A model generated the notes under the pieces. That model did no database searches. It was not told where the DNA came from and saw nothing but the letters and a program-made list of their open reading frames with translations. A stretch of 64,000 nt of DNA from Agrypnia vestita (taxonomy: Eukaryota > Arthropoda > Insecta > Trichoptera > Phryganeidae): assembly GCA_016648135.1 (NCBI GenBank), contig JADDOH010001584.1:186001-250000 (forward strand), read 5' to 3'. Shown one piece after another: positions 53,880-63,555 of the stretch. Positions within the stretch are counted from its first letter, which is position 1. Every line of letters begins with the position of its first letter. The position numbers and the translations under genes are program-made.

Positions 53880-54334
53880 ATCAAAAGGGCCTATTCGGGT
53901 CATTACTTCGAGGGAGCCCTGGTATGACAAAAAAGAATAAACAAGATTGTATTTATTTTTTATTTGTTTATGTATTACCGCCTTTCAGAGCTTTTACAAA
54001 GTAAGTGTACATTAAATGAATAACATAGTGATTACCCAAGAAATACAAACAAGAAAAAATAATAATAGAAATTGGAAAGCAAATATATAGCAGTAGCAGA
54101 ATACTAAAAGATCAATATAATATAAAGTAAAAAGCAAGTATATAGCAAAAGCAGAAGTTTAAAAAAAGCATGATTTAATTTAAAAATAGTAAGAATGTGG
54201 TTATCTTTTTTTATCTAATGAACACTACTGATGAGCTAATGCTATGCTATTTTATATTTTTATCAAGATAGTGTATAAAGTTACATAAAAAAGTAATTTT
54301 TATAGTGTTATAGTAAAGTGAACTATTTTTGTAC
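53880..54334. other. Unassigned stretch
   Basis: AT-rich; words like AAAGCAAGTATATAGCAAAAGCAG repeat twice (54075-54165). No gene. Confidence 0.35.
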
Positions 54335-54795
54335 AGGATGAAACAGAGCTAGCCCATAATACTTTACAAATAAATTTCTGCCTTTATCATGAGTCGAACT
54401 TCAATGTTTAAGCAGCAATGTCCTCATATTAATAGTTACGGAGATAAGCGACTGCAAAGTTTGAAAATATTTCTGAAACACATTGAACTTATATCTAAAA
54501 TTAAAAATTGATTCGCCGTAATACAAAAGTCAAATAAAATGATAGAAGCCTTGCAAAAAAATATTTTTTTAATTTCTGCATGGTTTAAATTATTGTACTA
54601 AACTTATTATTATTATTGTATTTGTAATATTGGATATAAGTTACATTAATGATCCATCGTTTTACAGAAAATGAGCCAGAAATATTTTTAAAAAAATGCA
54701 ATCTTTAAATTGCTTACCTTCATTTCTATTGATATAAAGACATTTTTGCTTGAAAATTTTTGACTAATAACAAGCAGGAATCTGCAATAAAATAA
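54335..54795. mobile_element. Diverged fold-back element (family ACAGAGCTAGC)
   Basis: The left arm has CATGAGTCGAACTTCAATG, ATTAATAGTTACGGAGATAAG and GCAAAGTTTGAAAATATTTC. The right arm (54640-54785) carries their inverted counterparts. Blocks and order parallel the 9043-9577 family at lower identity. No coding. Confidence 0.7.
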
Positions 54796-55187
54796 TATAC
54801 CAAATCAAATAACACCCATTGGAAATAAATTTTAATTTTAGATGATTTTTCGTATGGATTGCTCACTGTTGTCATGCATAGTTAGTTATCTAGACTTTCG
54901 TTGTGTTAAGGATGACGTAATTTAAAAAATAAATAATATGAAGATACGTAATAAAATATACCCATAATGAAGGCGTAAAATATATAAATACGGATTAAAT
55001 AGTTGTTGTGTTGGTGTACTGCCAAATATGGTAAGTCGCAGCTGTTTTTCATAATTTTATTTATTAATTCATAAAACGGATTTGCATTTGCTAGTGCGAC
55101 CCTGGCGATAGGCAAAACTGGAAATAATTTCACTAATATAATTATTGTGAAATTTGAGAGTTTAACATTTTATTCTAAATCGTATTA
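54796..55187. other. Unassigned AT-rich stretch
   Basis: Nothing recognised. Confidence 0.3.
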
Positions 55188-55644
55188 TTCAGGTGTCTCG
55201 TAGCTAGTAGCAAAAACTTCCGGGGAGTCTTTTTCATTCAATTTCGATTAGAAAATATTCTTTACATTTTGGATGAAATGTCGACAGTTGCGGAGATAAG
55301 CGACATCAAAGTTTGCAGTTTGAATTTTTCTCAATATTTATGGCTTATCTATTGTGAAACGTTAGAATATATAATACTAAAGTCAAATATAATTATTTAA
55401 AAAAATTGAAAGCAATAAAGAAGTGGAAAAAATATTTTTGTAAGGTTTTTGTCATTTTATTTTTTTATTTTACTTGTGTTTAAGCAATGAACAAAAAAAA
55501 TAAAAAATTTTGAGGAAAAAAATGCACAGTCGTTTATCTCCGTAACTGTGGACATTTCACCCAAAGTGTAAAGAATATTTTATATTTTAAATTTAATGAA
55601 GAAGACGTTTAAATTTTTTGCTGCTAGCTATGAGAAAGCTAATA
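55188..55644. mobile_element. Diverged fold-back element (family CAGGTGTCTCGTAGCTAG)
   Basis: The start CAGGTGTCTCGTAGCTAGTA and the end TGCTAGCTATGAGAAAGC are inverted. Paired arm blocks include AATATTCTTTACATTTTGGA / its complement and CAGTTGCGGAGATAAGCGAC / GTCGTTTATCTCCGTAACTG. It shares the GGAGATAAGCGACATCAAAG word with the main family. Confidence 0.8.
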
Positions 55645-55980
55645 TAAATAAATAGACATTTTTTAAACTCCTTAAAAAAATTGTTCCTAAATACCTTATT
55701 TTATTCTTATTTCCTTACACCAATCATAAGATTTTCATTGAATAAAACAATTAAAAACAGCATCGTTCGTTTTTAAAAAAAAAACGCGCACTTTTATCAC
55801 TTTCCCGTTCCGTTTCAAAAGTCAAACCGGATTTCGCTTCCTCCTTGCGAAATTATCGCGAACGCGCCTTAGGAACAAACACCAAGTCACAACATGCCCA
55901 TAGAAATTACAATATTTAAAAAAAAGAACACATTTTAGCGTCTCACTCTCGTCGTTCCATTTTTAAAAAAACTGTTCCGG
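55645..55980. other. Unassigned stretch
   Basis: AT-rich with growing CpG content from 55795 on (upstream flank of the next block). Confidence 0.35.
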
Positions 55981-55984
55981 CATT

Positions 55985-56200
55985 ATTTTAAGTTTTTTCC
56001 TTGCGCGCGCCGCTTCAGTACCGCCTGGCCGTCGCGCCGGGCAACAGGTCGCGGGGGACTGATCGCTCGCGGTTTGTTTGCGAATTAATGCAATGGCGGG
56101 GGGCGAGGCGGTCGTAAGGACCTCCGATGCGTTGTTACATTATCGTGCTGTTGCGATTCTGCTCATCTTTTGTTCGGTGCGGCGTAGTATTCGTTGATAA
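55985..56200 (+). CDS. Candidate first exon of a host gene (CpG-rich, Inr, ATG, donor)
   Basis: A strongly CpG-rich block begins with an arthropod initiator-like TTCAGTACC (TCAGT at 56015-56019) and has an ATG in good context (GCAATGGCG, ATG at 56093-56095). The frame reads MAGGEAV, at which point GTAAGG (56114-56119) offers a donor exactly in phase 0. If unspliced, it runs 34 codons (MAGGEAVVRTSDALLHYRAV...) to TGA at 56195-56197. No acceptor exon can be assigned, and the product is too short to identify. The combination of CpG peak, initiator, start and donor in the right order is the best hint of a host gene in the window. Confidence 0.35.
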
Positions 56201-56522
56201 AGGTTGTATAAGATTATTGCGTGCCGAAAAACGTTCGTAAAATACGGTAATGTGTGATTTCGATGCTTTTTTTATCGAATAATGTATGTTGTGGGTGTGC
56301 TCGAATGTTTTGAATTAATGGATGTAGTATTGAGATAAGAAATGCAGCGTTACTCGCGGTATGGACGTAGGACGCCATTTTCATTGTTTTTTATAACGTT
56401 CGCAACAAAGGGGATAAAAATTTAGAGATTAACTAAACCCGTTCTTTAGTAAGGGGGTTGGATCACAGAGTCCCAAGAATTTCCCCCTTCGCTTTTGTTT
56501 AAGACACATTTTTAATAGAAAA
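56201..56522. other. Unassigned stretch
   Basis: Sequence returns to AT-rich after 56260. GGACGCCATTTTCATTG (56368-56385) is a YY1/Pho-like word. No frame. Confidence 0.3.
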
Positions 56523-56523
56523 A

Positions 56524-57065
56524 AAAGTAACCCATAAAAACCAAGTTTTTATTATACTCCCTTTTTTTGTAAAATATAACAACAATTAAAGACGAATCAA
56601 AACATATAACATAACACTTAACTTATAGTAATTTAATATATTTCTAAAATGTCAGATGTTTTGAGCTTTGATAAGACACTTCATATTTTGAAGATTATAT
56701 TCTAAAAACGTTTGTCAGTCAATTTAGAATTTCGAGATAGTGAAGTACCTATTATGTATACCGACGGAGTAATTAAAATTTAGAAAATATTTCGCGTCGT
56801 TATCGGGCCGCCGTAATCAAACTTTTGTAACGATTCCAATTTGAAAAAACCAATTAAATTTCTAAAAATCCAAAATTATACCATAATTATTAATTTTTTT
56901 AAACGAAAATTTGATAGATCTTCTTGATCGTCGCCACGAGTCTACTTGCCAAGTTTCAGCTCGATTAGATCACGGGAAAAGGGTCAAAAATCGATCCAAA
57001 GTTTTTGTTGACGGCAAGCCGGCAAGCAAGCAGACGCGACGAGTTCATATAAAGGGAGTAAAAAT
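56524..57065. mobile_element. TACTCCCTTT element, copy 2 (with inserted sequence)
   Basis: The start AGTAACCCATAAAAACCAAG and TATACTCCCTTT, and the end ATATAAAGGGAGTAAAAAT, match 12507-12880. The shared interior (AAATTTGATAGATCTTCTTG, CGTCGCCACGAGTCT) is at 56860-57000. About 250 bp near 56580-56830 are not in the other copies. Confidence 0.75.
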
Positions 57066-58497
57066 AGGCCATATTTCTTCCCTAGACATCGTATCCATCC
57101 CATCCTTGATTAAATGGAAACATTGTTTTAATTAGACGCTTTGAAAAACAATGTATCCTTTGTTTACAAAGATCTAGTATATTATAAAAATATTAACCTA
57201 ACCTCAATACTAATGTAGAAAATTTTATGAAACAATCCAAGAAAAAGTTTATCTTCAATAATGAAACACGTTAAAGAAAAAACTTTGTTGAATTTCATCA
57301 AGAAAATTAAAGTAATTTTTTTCCTTGTCAATATATAGCACTGTGCTTGATTGATCGATTGGAATGTTAAAGAGATGAAATGATAGTTTTTTATGTCCGT
57401 TATATTCACAAAGCAAGTAACTATTTATTACAGTTATTGTTTTAAACTTTTTTGGAAACAGTAACCCTTTGAATTTGTCTTCACATTAGTACTAAATAAA
57501 TTATTCATCTCCATATATTTTTTTTAATGTCTATACATAGATTTTTACTTTTTAATATATATTGTATCCTGATAAAAGGACCATTGACATGTTGATATTT
57601 CAAAAACAATTAGTTATTAAAAAAAGTATATTCTTGTAAATTAAATTAAAATGTTACCACAAAGTCATTTTGCAGTTATTGAAAATGATATTTTTTCTCT
57701 GAGGGTACATTTTTACTGCCAAAATTTTTAAATTTGAACACCACTGTACGTATGAAATAATTTTAATTGTCTTCGCAAGTTAACATGCACGTGTTTACAA
57801 AATAAATCTTGTTTTATAAACAAAAAAAAGTGCACAATAGTCGCGAATCGATTTCTTCGTAAGAATACAGTGGACTGTAAACTAGTAAAGAAAAATTGAC
57901 TCATCTTACAATTTTCACTCGCAAAAACAAAACGGTTACTCATACTGCATATATTAGTTTTAAAAATCACGAAGCTATCTATCACCCATCATCTTGATAG
58001 AGCAACTTATCATACGTGTCATACACAAGACTCGGCTTGAACGTGATTAATCTATTGCTCCAATTCGGCAGCGATATTTTAAAAGATGATAATGATAAAC
58101 ACACTATACCCATCCATGACTTTGTTAATAATTAATTATAAAGCGAGACCGATGCTGAAAACTGGTGTGCCTCGTTGTGTTTCTTTACATAAAGTCTCAT
58201 CACATTAATAACAATATCAACAATAAACATCTCAAAACACCCACACGAAATCGGCGAGAACAAAAATACTCGAAGGACGATCGCGATTCATTTGCAGCGG
58301 ATTGAAATTATATAACAACTTACCCCGCCATAAAAAATAATTAAACTTTGACAGATTCAAAGAAGAAGTCACATACATAAAAAAAATCATGAAGTTTTAG
58401 GTACCCATATTTCTTTTTATGTACCTATATAATTTACAAATTTACCTCTCCCGGATATCATACATTTTAGAACAATTATAAAATAATTTACGTGTAT
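57066..58497. other. Unassigned; eroded family 3 motif at 57555-57615
   Basis: ATATTGTATCCTGATAAAAGGACCATTG (57558-57585, in parts) and a following ATTTCAAAAACAATTAG parallel the plus arm of 29950-30020 (CTGATGA is CTGATAA, GAAAC is CAAAA). Elsewhere nothing recognised. Confidence 0.4.
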
Positions 58498-58802
58498 TAT
58501 AAATGTCTCACAGAAATGAAACTGTATTTTCAAGGGAGAGTAGGTATAGAAGTATTTTGGGTGTACATAGGACTTACGATCTATCGTACTGATATGGCTT
58601 AAGTGATCACTTTACACATATGCAACGTTCGCCATTACCACCCATGATAGAAAATGGGTGGAAATGGCGAACGTTGCGTATGTGTAAAGTGATCACTTAA
58701 GCCAACCGTACGAAAGGTCGTAAGTCCTGTGTACACCCAAAATACTTATATACTTACTCTCCCTTGAAAATACAGTTTCGTCTCTGTGAGACATCTATAA
58801 TA
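58498..58802. mobile_element. Complete palindromic MITE (GTCTCRNAGARACGA family)
   Basis: The two arms, about 145 bp each, are nearly perfect inverted copies around a short centre (58640-58652). The ends are TATARATGTCTCACAGARAYGAAAC-like; arm marks are CAAGGGAGAGTAGGTATA, GGCTTAAGTGATCACTTTAC and GCAACGTTCGCCATT. Half copies: 11785, 31268, 52250 and around 59910. No coding sequence. High arm identity means a recent or gene-converted copy. Confidence 0.95.
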
Positions 58803-59546
58803 TACATTGATTGATTATTGATGTCCCTGTGACAAAAAATTCAGTTCTGTTCTGAAAAATTTGGACATACTCAAAAATATTCTGCATTATAAAATATTTT
58901 AACATAAACATCTGTTCAAAATACTTTGAATTTTGTCTGAACTGAAAACAAAAATTAAAAACTCTCGGACAACTTAAAATAGACATGACCCCAGTAATGC
59001 ATCATTGTTGACAATAATAATATTGGGACAGTTCTGATTTTTATTAATAAGATGTCGCAATATTTTAACTTATATAAATAAAATGAGGCGAGCGTCGTTG
59101 CAATTATTTAATAATATAATACTGCACAAACGTCAAAAAGGAACAAATATCAGTAACAAAAACCGGAAAAACTTGACGGTTCGCAGTAAATATAACTTCT
59201 GATAGATTTACAGTAGGTATGCGATATCAATGCAACAATATGAATATTTTATTTTATCGACCAACGCGATTTAGTAAATATGAAAAATGCTGTTTATAAT
59301 CGTATGCGTAACACGACATACATTTATATGCTCGATCGAACTTACCAAACTTATTGGTTCAAGACAGCATAGCAGAGTAATATATTTTTGTATGTTGTTC
59401 TAAGAATATACATATAAGAATATTATGAAAAAAAAAATAATAATACTGGTCTATAAAAGGAGTTCAAAAAATTAAAAATATTATTTTCAGGAGTATTCTA
59501 ATGTATATGTTAAATAATTCGGATGAATATCATTTATACATCAAAA
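58803..59546. other. Unassigned AT-rich stretch
   Basis: Nothing recognised. Confidence 0.35.
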
Positions 59547-59547
59547 A

Positions 59548-59842
59548 AGTAACCCATAAAAAGTTTTTACAATACACCCTTTCGCATTTTCGGGTTTCGT
59601 GTCTACCACATGCGTCGGAATCTCCATACAACTTGTATGAAAAAAACAATAAAAATTTGAAAAATCCAAAATTATACAATTTTTTTTTAACGAAAATTTG
59701 ATAGATCTTCTTGATCGTCGCCACGAGTCTACATGCAAAGTTTCAGCTCGATTGGATCACGGGAAAAGGGTTAAAAATCGATCCGAAGTTTTTTCGTCAA
59801 GCAAGCAGACGCCACGAGTTAATTAATATAAAGGGAGTAAAA
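59548..59842. mobile_element. TACTCCCTTT element, copy 3
   Basis: It runs from AGTAACCCATAAAAAG and ATACACCCTTTCGC to ATATAAAGGGAGTAAAAAT and keeps the GGTTTCGTGTCTACCACATG, TTGATAGATCTTCTTGATCG and AAATCGATCCGAAG interior. The shortest and cleanest of the copies. Confidence 0.8.
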
Positions 59843-60680
59843 ATAATATTGCTATGAAAAGTATAGAATATCTGCGAAATGTATGTATATTATTTCATGA
59901 AAAAGACTACAGATGTCTCAAGCACAGTCCCTTGAAATATATGGAAGTTTTCAATTTGTAACATATATAAACAATTTTTAAGAATTTTATAACGTGTAGA
60001 TGTTATTACGATGGAATTGTGAACGTTGCATTGTCTAGAATCATCACTTAAGTCAGCTCACGCAGGTTGCAAGCCCTGGACCATCATATAAAAAGACTTA
60101 CATACACGTTTCTCATATAAATTCCATGTACCCATAAGCAGGACCTCTTATGCACAGAACTCATTCATCCAGCGAACATGCATAGCATACAATGACCACT
60201 TCAATGACATTGATATATTTAATACCAACATTTCAGCTCTTAAAAATCGTATTTAAACCGCTTACATTATATTAGTAGTTTCTATATCTTCACCGGATTA
60301 ACTGAGACCGACCATCATCATACACACACCACAGCCAAACTCTCATCACTCTTTGCACATACCCCCATATCTGTATACAACGTCACGCACAGAATACACA
60401 CGCACTCCACTCAGCCACAATCCCATATACCTCACTCCACTTCCCCCTCTAACTCCCACTCCTATCCCTCTATTTAATATATGTTCTCTTTATTGCTTGA
60501 TTTAACATTTTATGCCGTGGATCTCTATAATTGGTCTACGAATTACCCAATACGTTATATAATAAGTTGTATACTGTTGAGATTCCCAAAATAAAAAAAT
60601 AAAAAATAAATAAATAAATAGTTTCGTCTCTGTGCGACTTTTATAATTTATCTTAATTACTTGGTGATATATTTATACCG
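59843..60680. other. Diverged MITE halves and unassigned sequence
   Basis: ACAGATGTCTCAAGCACAGT (59911-59930), TTGTGAACGTTGCATTGTC and TCATCACTTAAGTC (60018-60055) and TAGTTTCGTCTCTGTGCGAC (60620-60639) are scattered, diverged pieces of the 58498 MITE family. 60300-60480 is pyrimidine-rich with many CAC/CTC words. No gene. Confidence 0.45.
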
Positions 60681-60689
60681 ACACGATCT

Positions 60690-61070
60690 TGAAATTGAGC
60701 CTGAAAAGTTTTATTTATCTCCCGATCGGTCCGCGCAGTCTGGAGATATTTCTAAAACGCCGGAGAAAAATGCGACTCGGAGCCTGTTTTGCAGCGCGCG
60801 CCATATTCGCCGGCCGCCATTGGCGGTCATGCGCCGCCCGCGCAGCGAAATAAGGAGAAACGAGATGTCTTCTGCGCAGATTCTATTTTTAAAATGTCCC
60901 CTTACATAATTTACAATGATGCATTACACGATTTCGCTCTTTGTTTTGGCCTTACGATGCAAAATGCATCGACCGAGACATTGCGCTCGGGACCGCATGA
61001 AGCGATCGGACATTGGATGCATTTGATCCAGTGTCGCGCAAAGGCATTGCGACAATTTATTGCGTAGATG
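60690..61070 (+). other. CpG-rich block with 92-codon frame; candidate exon or promoter
   Basis: The CpG peak 60715-60865 includes CGCGCGCCATATTCGCCGGC and an ATTGG/GCCGCCAT cluster (60810-60832). TGTTTTGCAG (60784-60793) is acceptor-like. The frame that includes it is open to TAG at 61065-61067; its first ATG (60894) begins MSPYIIYNDALHDFALCFGL followed by TMQNASTETLR and GHWMHLIQCRAKALRQFIA. Composition and codon use stand out from the flanks. No domain recognised; a conserved non-coding block is equally possible. Confidence 0.3.
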
Positions 61071-61284
61071 ATTGAAGGTGGGTGGACATTTTTCCTAGCA
61101 GGTAGGTAAATAAATAGTCACGCTTGTTAGGTTTTTTTTTAAATTAAACCTTCTATAGCTAGTGTTTCTTAACCGTATTGAAAGGATCGCAAATCTTTGA
61201 AACACAACTCTTTACCACAGCAAAATTAGCCCCACAAAAAACGAGATTTAATTTACATTTTTCTCTGTATAGGACTAACTAACT
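61071..61284. other. Unassigned stretch
   Basis: Nothing recognised. Confidence 0.3.
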
Positions 61285-61775
61285 AACCATCACGCCGTTT
61301 CTCTGCAGGGGTAGGCAGAGAGGATTGAACGCCACACTCTTCTATCCTGGCACACCACTTTTGCTTCGGCCACATTCATACATCTTCTCATACACGTTCT
61401 ACGATTGTTGCGGCTTTTAACAGGGCCATCCTCAAATACTTGTAGTACCTGATCGTGCCAGGTTTTTCGCGGACGCCCTCTATTCCTGTTGCCTTCAACA
61501 TTCGCCTCATATATTTTCTTAACCATCCTTTCCTCGTTCATACGTTCCACATGACCAAACCATCTCAGCACTTCTTTCTTTATTCTATCTACCACACTAC
61601 AGCCAGCATTGCATTCACTTCTAATTTGTTCATTCCTTACTCTATCGACCAAAGATTTTCCACACAAGCGTCTTAGTGACCGCATTTCAACCGCATTCAG
61701 TCTACTTTCATTCCTCTTTTGCCAATTCCAGGCTTCACTTCCATACATAAGGGTTGGCACTAGAACGCCATTATG
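61278..61775 (-). mobile_element. LINE C-terminus with GTTA tail (copy 3 of 3, longest frame in the window)
   Basis: An uninterrupted 156-codon minus-strand frame (61290-61760) reads MPTLMYGSEAWNWQKRNESR, LNAVEMRSLRRLCGKSLVDR, a cysteine-containing linker, EVLRWFGHVERMNEERMVKK, RNRGRPRKTWHDQVLQVFED and RTCMRRCMNVAEAKVV to WRSILSAYPCRETA. LMYGSE.W.....  ....VEM..LRR..G.S..DR+RNE.IR.....  .....LRW.GH+ERM...R..K..Y....  GRPR.TW.DQ is the post-RT region of an insect LINE. The tail GATGGTTAGTTAGTTAGT follows (61274-61291 complement). The intact frame makes this the youngest of three copies; the palm domain is missing. Confidence 0.95.
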
Positions 61776-61835
61776 TACCGCTAGGTAGGTATATATAGGT
61801 ACGTATAGGTCTGTATAGGTACGTATTTTATTCTA
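61776..61835 (+). repeat. TAGGTACGTATAGGT short tandem array
   Basis: Four variants of TAGGTANGTATA follow one another between 61778 and 61830. Confidence 0.75.
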
Positions 61836-61974
61836 TGAATTTCGTACTACAAATAAAAAACGATAAGAAGTATAAAAATAAAAAAAAGTTATTATTTTTA
61901 AAAACGTTATGTATTTATTTGCTCTACGTAAAACTTCAATATTACCAGTCATGTCAGTCCAAGATCCTTAAAGT

Positions 61975-62247
61975 AAAGTAAAGCTCCGTAAAATTTCATA
62001 CTTTGGTCATATAATGAGAGGCGAAAAGTACTCCATCCTTCAGCTCGTCATGAAGGGGAAGATTGAAGGTCGCAGAGGGGTCAGAAGGAGGCGGCATTCC
62101 TGGCTTGGAAACATCCGAGGGTGGACCGGGATAAGAAGCGTGGAAGAGCTGTTCCGCACTGCCCTGGACAGGGAAACTTTCTCCCAGATGATCGCCGACG
62201 TCGGGGGGACCCGACAGAGCACATGAAGAAGAAGAAGAAGAAGAATG
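61975..62247 (+). mobile_element. LINE C-terminus with GAA tail
   Basis: From about 61984 the plus strand encodes KLRKISYFGHIMRGEKYSIL, QLVMKGKIEGRRGVRRRRHS, WLGNIRGWTGIRSVEELFRT and ALDRETFSQMIADVGGTRQS with a stop, then (GAAGAA)n at 62224-62246. K+.YFGHIMRG.KY.+L.L...GKIEGRRG.GRR..SWL.N+R.W.G is a very common insect LINE ORF2 C-terminus. The frame is unbroken over about 80 codons, so the copy is young; everything upstream is truncated. Confidence 0.95.
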
Positions 62248-62485
62248 TATTTATTGCCTTTTATGTCACACTACTATCACATCACATACACAAAATATTA
62301 CTTAAAAAAAAAGAAAATTCAATATTTTATAAAAAAAAGTTAATAAGATCATTGAGCATCATGTGATTGCGCCAATTTCGTAATATTAGGATCAAGTTTA
62401 ATCAAATATAATCTCAAATCTCCTCTTTGGCTTTTTTGTAATATTTCGCGATTTTTTCATGCATTACTGCGCTAAAACCCTTTTC
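62248..62485. other. Unassigned AT-rich stretch
   Basis: Nothing recognised. Confidence 0.3.
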
Positions 62486-62487
62486 TA

Positions 62488-62640
62488 CTATTTAACTGTA
62501 ACTGGTTGCGGATATTTTAAACGAACCGTATGTTTTTCCCAGAAACTATTCTCAACGTTTCGTTGAATTCTTATTCAACGTAATTTAACCGCAACCAGTT
62601 ACAGTTAAATATGTCAAACGACCGTTATAACAACCTTAAC
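62488..62640. mobile_element. Penelope-related repeat (family 2) with inverted ends
   Basis: ATTTAACTGTAACTGGTTGC (62491-62510) and the complement GCAACCAGTTACAGTTAAAT (62591-62610) are perfectly inverted. Between them, on the minus strand, lie the hairpin GTTGAAT/ATTCAAC and GAAACGTTGAG of family 2. CTGATGA itself is lost (AATTACG). Sequence right of it (ATGTCAAACGACCGTTATAA) matches 29755-29780. Confidence 0.65.
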
Positions 62641-62838
62641 CCTTCTCTACTAAATTAGAATATGGAAATGTAACGATGGGTAATTTTACTTCTTTCCGCA
62701 GAAGAGGGTGTTGATAGCGAAAACGAACCCACAAAGCATTATAATCACATTGATCGAATATTATTTTGGCTTCACAGTCATTTTGTAGCACTATAAACTG
62801 CTCCTTTAAATTAAAACTTGGCGTGGGGTAGGCGTGAA
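62641..62838. other. Unassigned stretch
   Basis: Nothing recognised. Confidence 0.3.
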
Positions 62839-62839
62839 A

Positions 62840-62905
62840 CCTGTTTCAACTAGTAAATGAGAAAGGGAGTATAATAAAAACTTGGTTTTTATGGGTCACG
62901 TTTTT
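62840..62905 (-). mobile_element. TACTCCCTTT element, isolated end
   Basis: Inverse of 12507-12560: AACTAGTAAATGAGAAAGGG, AGTATAATAAAAACTTGG and TTTTATGGGTCACG. Only the 5' end survives. Confidence 0.8.
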
Positions 62906-62927
62906 ATTTTCTGTTACGCACGTACCT

Positions 62928-63408
62928 ATACAGATGTCTCTTAGCTAGTATAACAAAAACTTTATAGGTGGATTCATGCCTTGATAATGAGTCGAAAATG
63001 TTCAAGCAACCATGACCTAATATCAATAGCTATGGATATATGCAATATCAAGGTTTGAAATTTTTTTTAATATTTCTGAATTATTTGTTACAAAAAGTTG
63101 AACTATCATTACATTAAAGTATATCGATAATTAAAAATTCATTCTTCAACACAGCTCAAATAAAATAAGAACATTCTAAAAATATATATTTTCAATTTTT
63201 TCAAAGTTTTCATCATATTAATTGAGTTGTATTGAAACGAATGAATTTTTCATAATCGATAGAAGTTACTGTAATGATAGTTCAACCTTTTGCAAAACAT
63301 AAGTCAAAAATATTGAAAAAAATGTCATCTTTGATATTGCATAACTCCATAATCAGGGCAGGAAACCACCTTAAAATATTGTGAACTAGCTCTGTTACAC
63401 CCTGTTTA
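62928..63408. mobile_element. Diverged fold-back element (ACAGATGTCTCTTAGC end)
   Basis: Left and right halves are inverted over much of their length: TAATGAGTCGAAAATGTTC, GAACTATCATTACATTAAAG and AATTCATTC blocks against ATGATAGTTCAACC and GAATGAATTTTTCATAATCG. It parallels 9043-9577 in block order. The right end reads TGTTACACCCTGT. No coding. Confidence 0.75.
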
Positions 63409-63467
63409 TATATAAGCATCTATGTTCTGAGAACATACATATAAAAATATTGTGGTATTGATATTGG

Positions 63468-63545
63468 TCATGGTTGCTTGAAAATTTTCGACTCATAATC
63501 AAGGCAGGAATATAGTTCTGCGAGGTTATTAATGTTTTCCAAATA
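63468..63545. mobile_element. Fold-back element, copy E (terminal fragment)
   Basis: TTTTCGACTCATAATCAAGG, CAGGAATATAGTTCTGCGAG and GTTATTAATGTTTTCCAAAT match the right end of copies A-C; truncated before the terminal CCCTGTAT. Confidence 0.8.
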
Positions 63546-63555
63546 ATCATATTTA

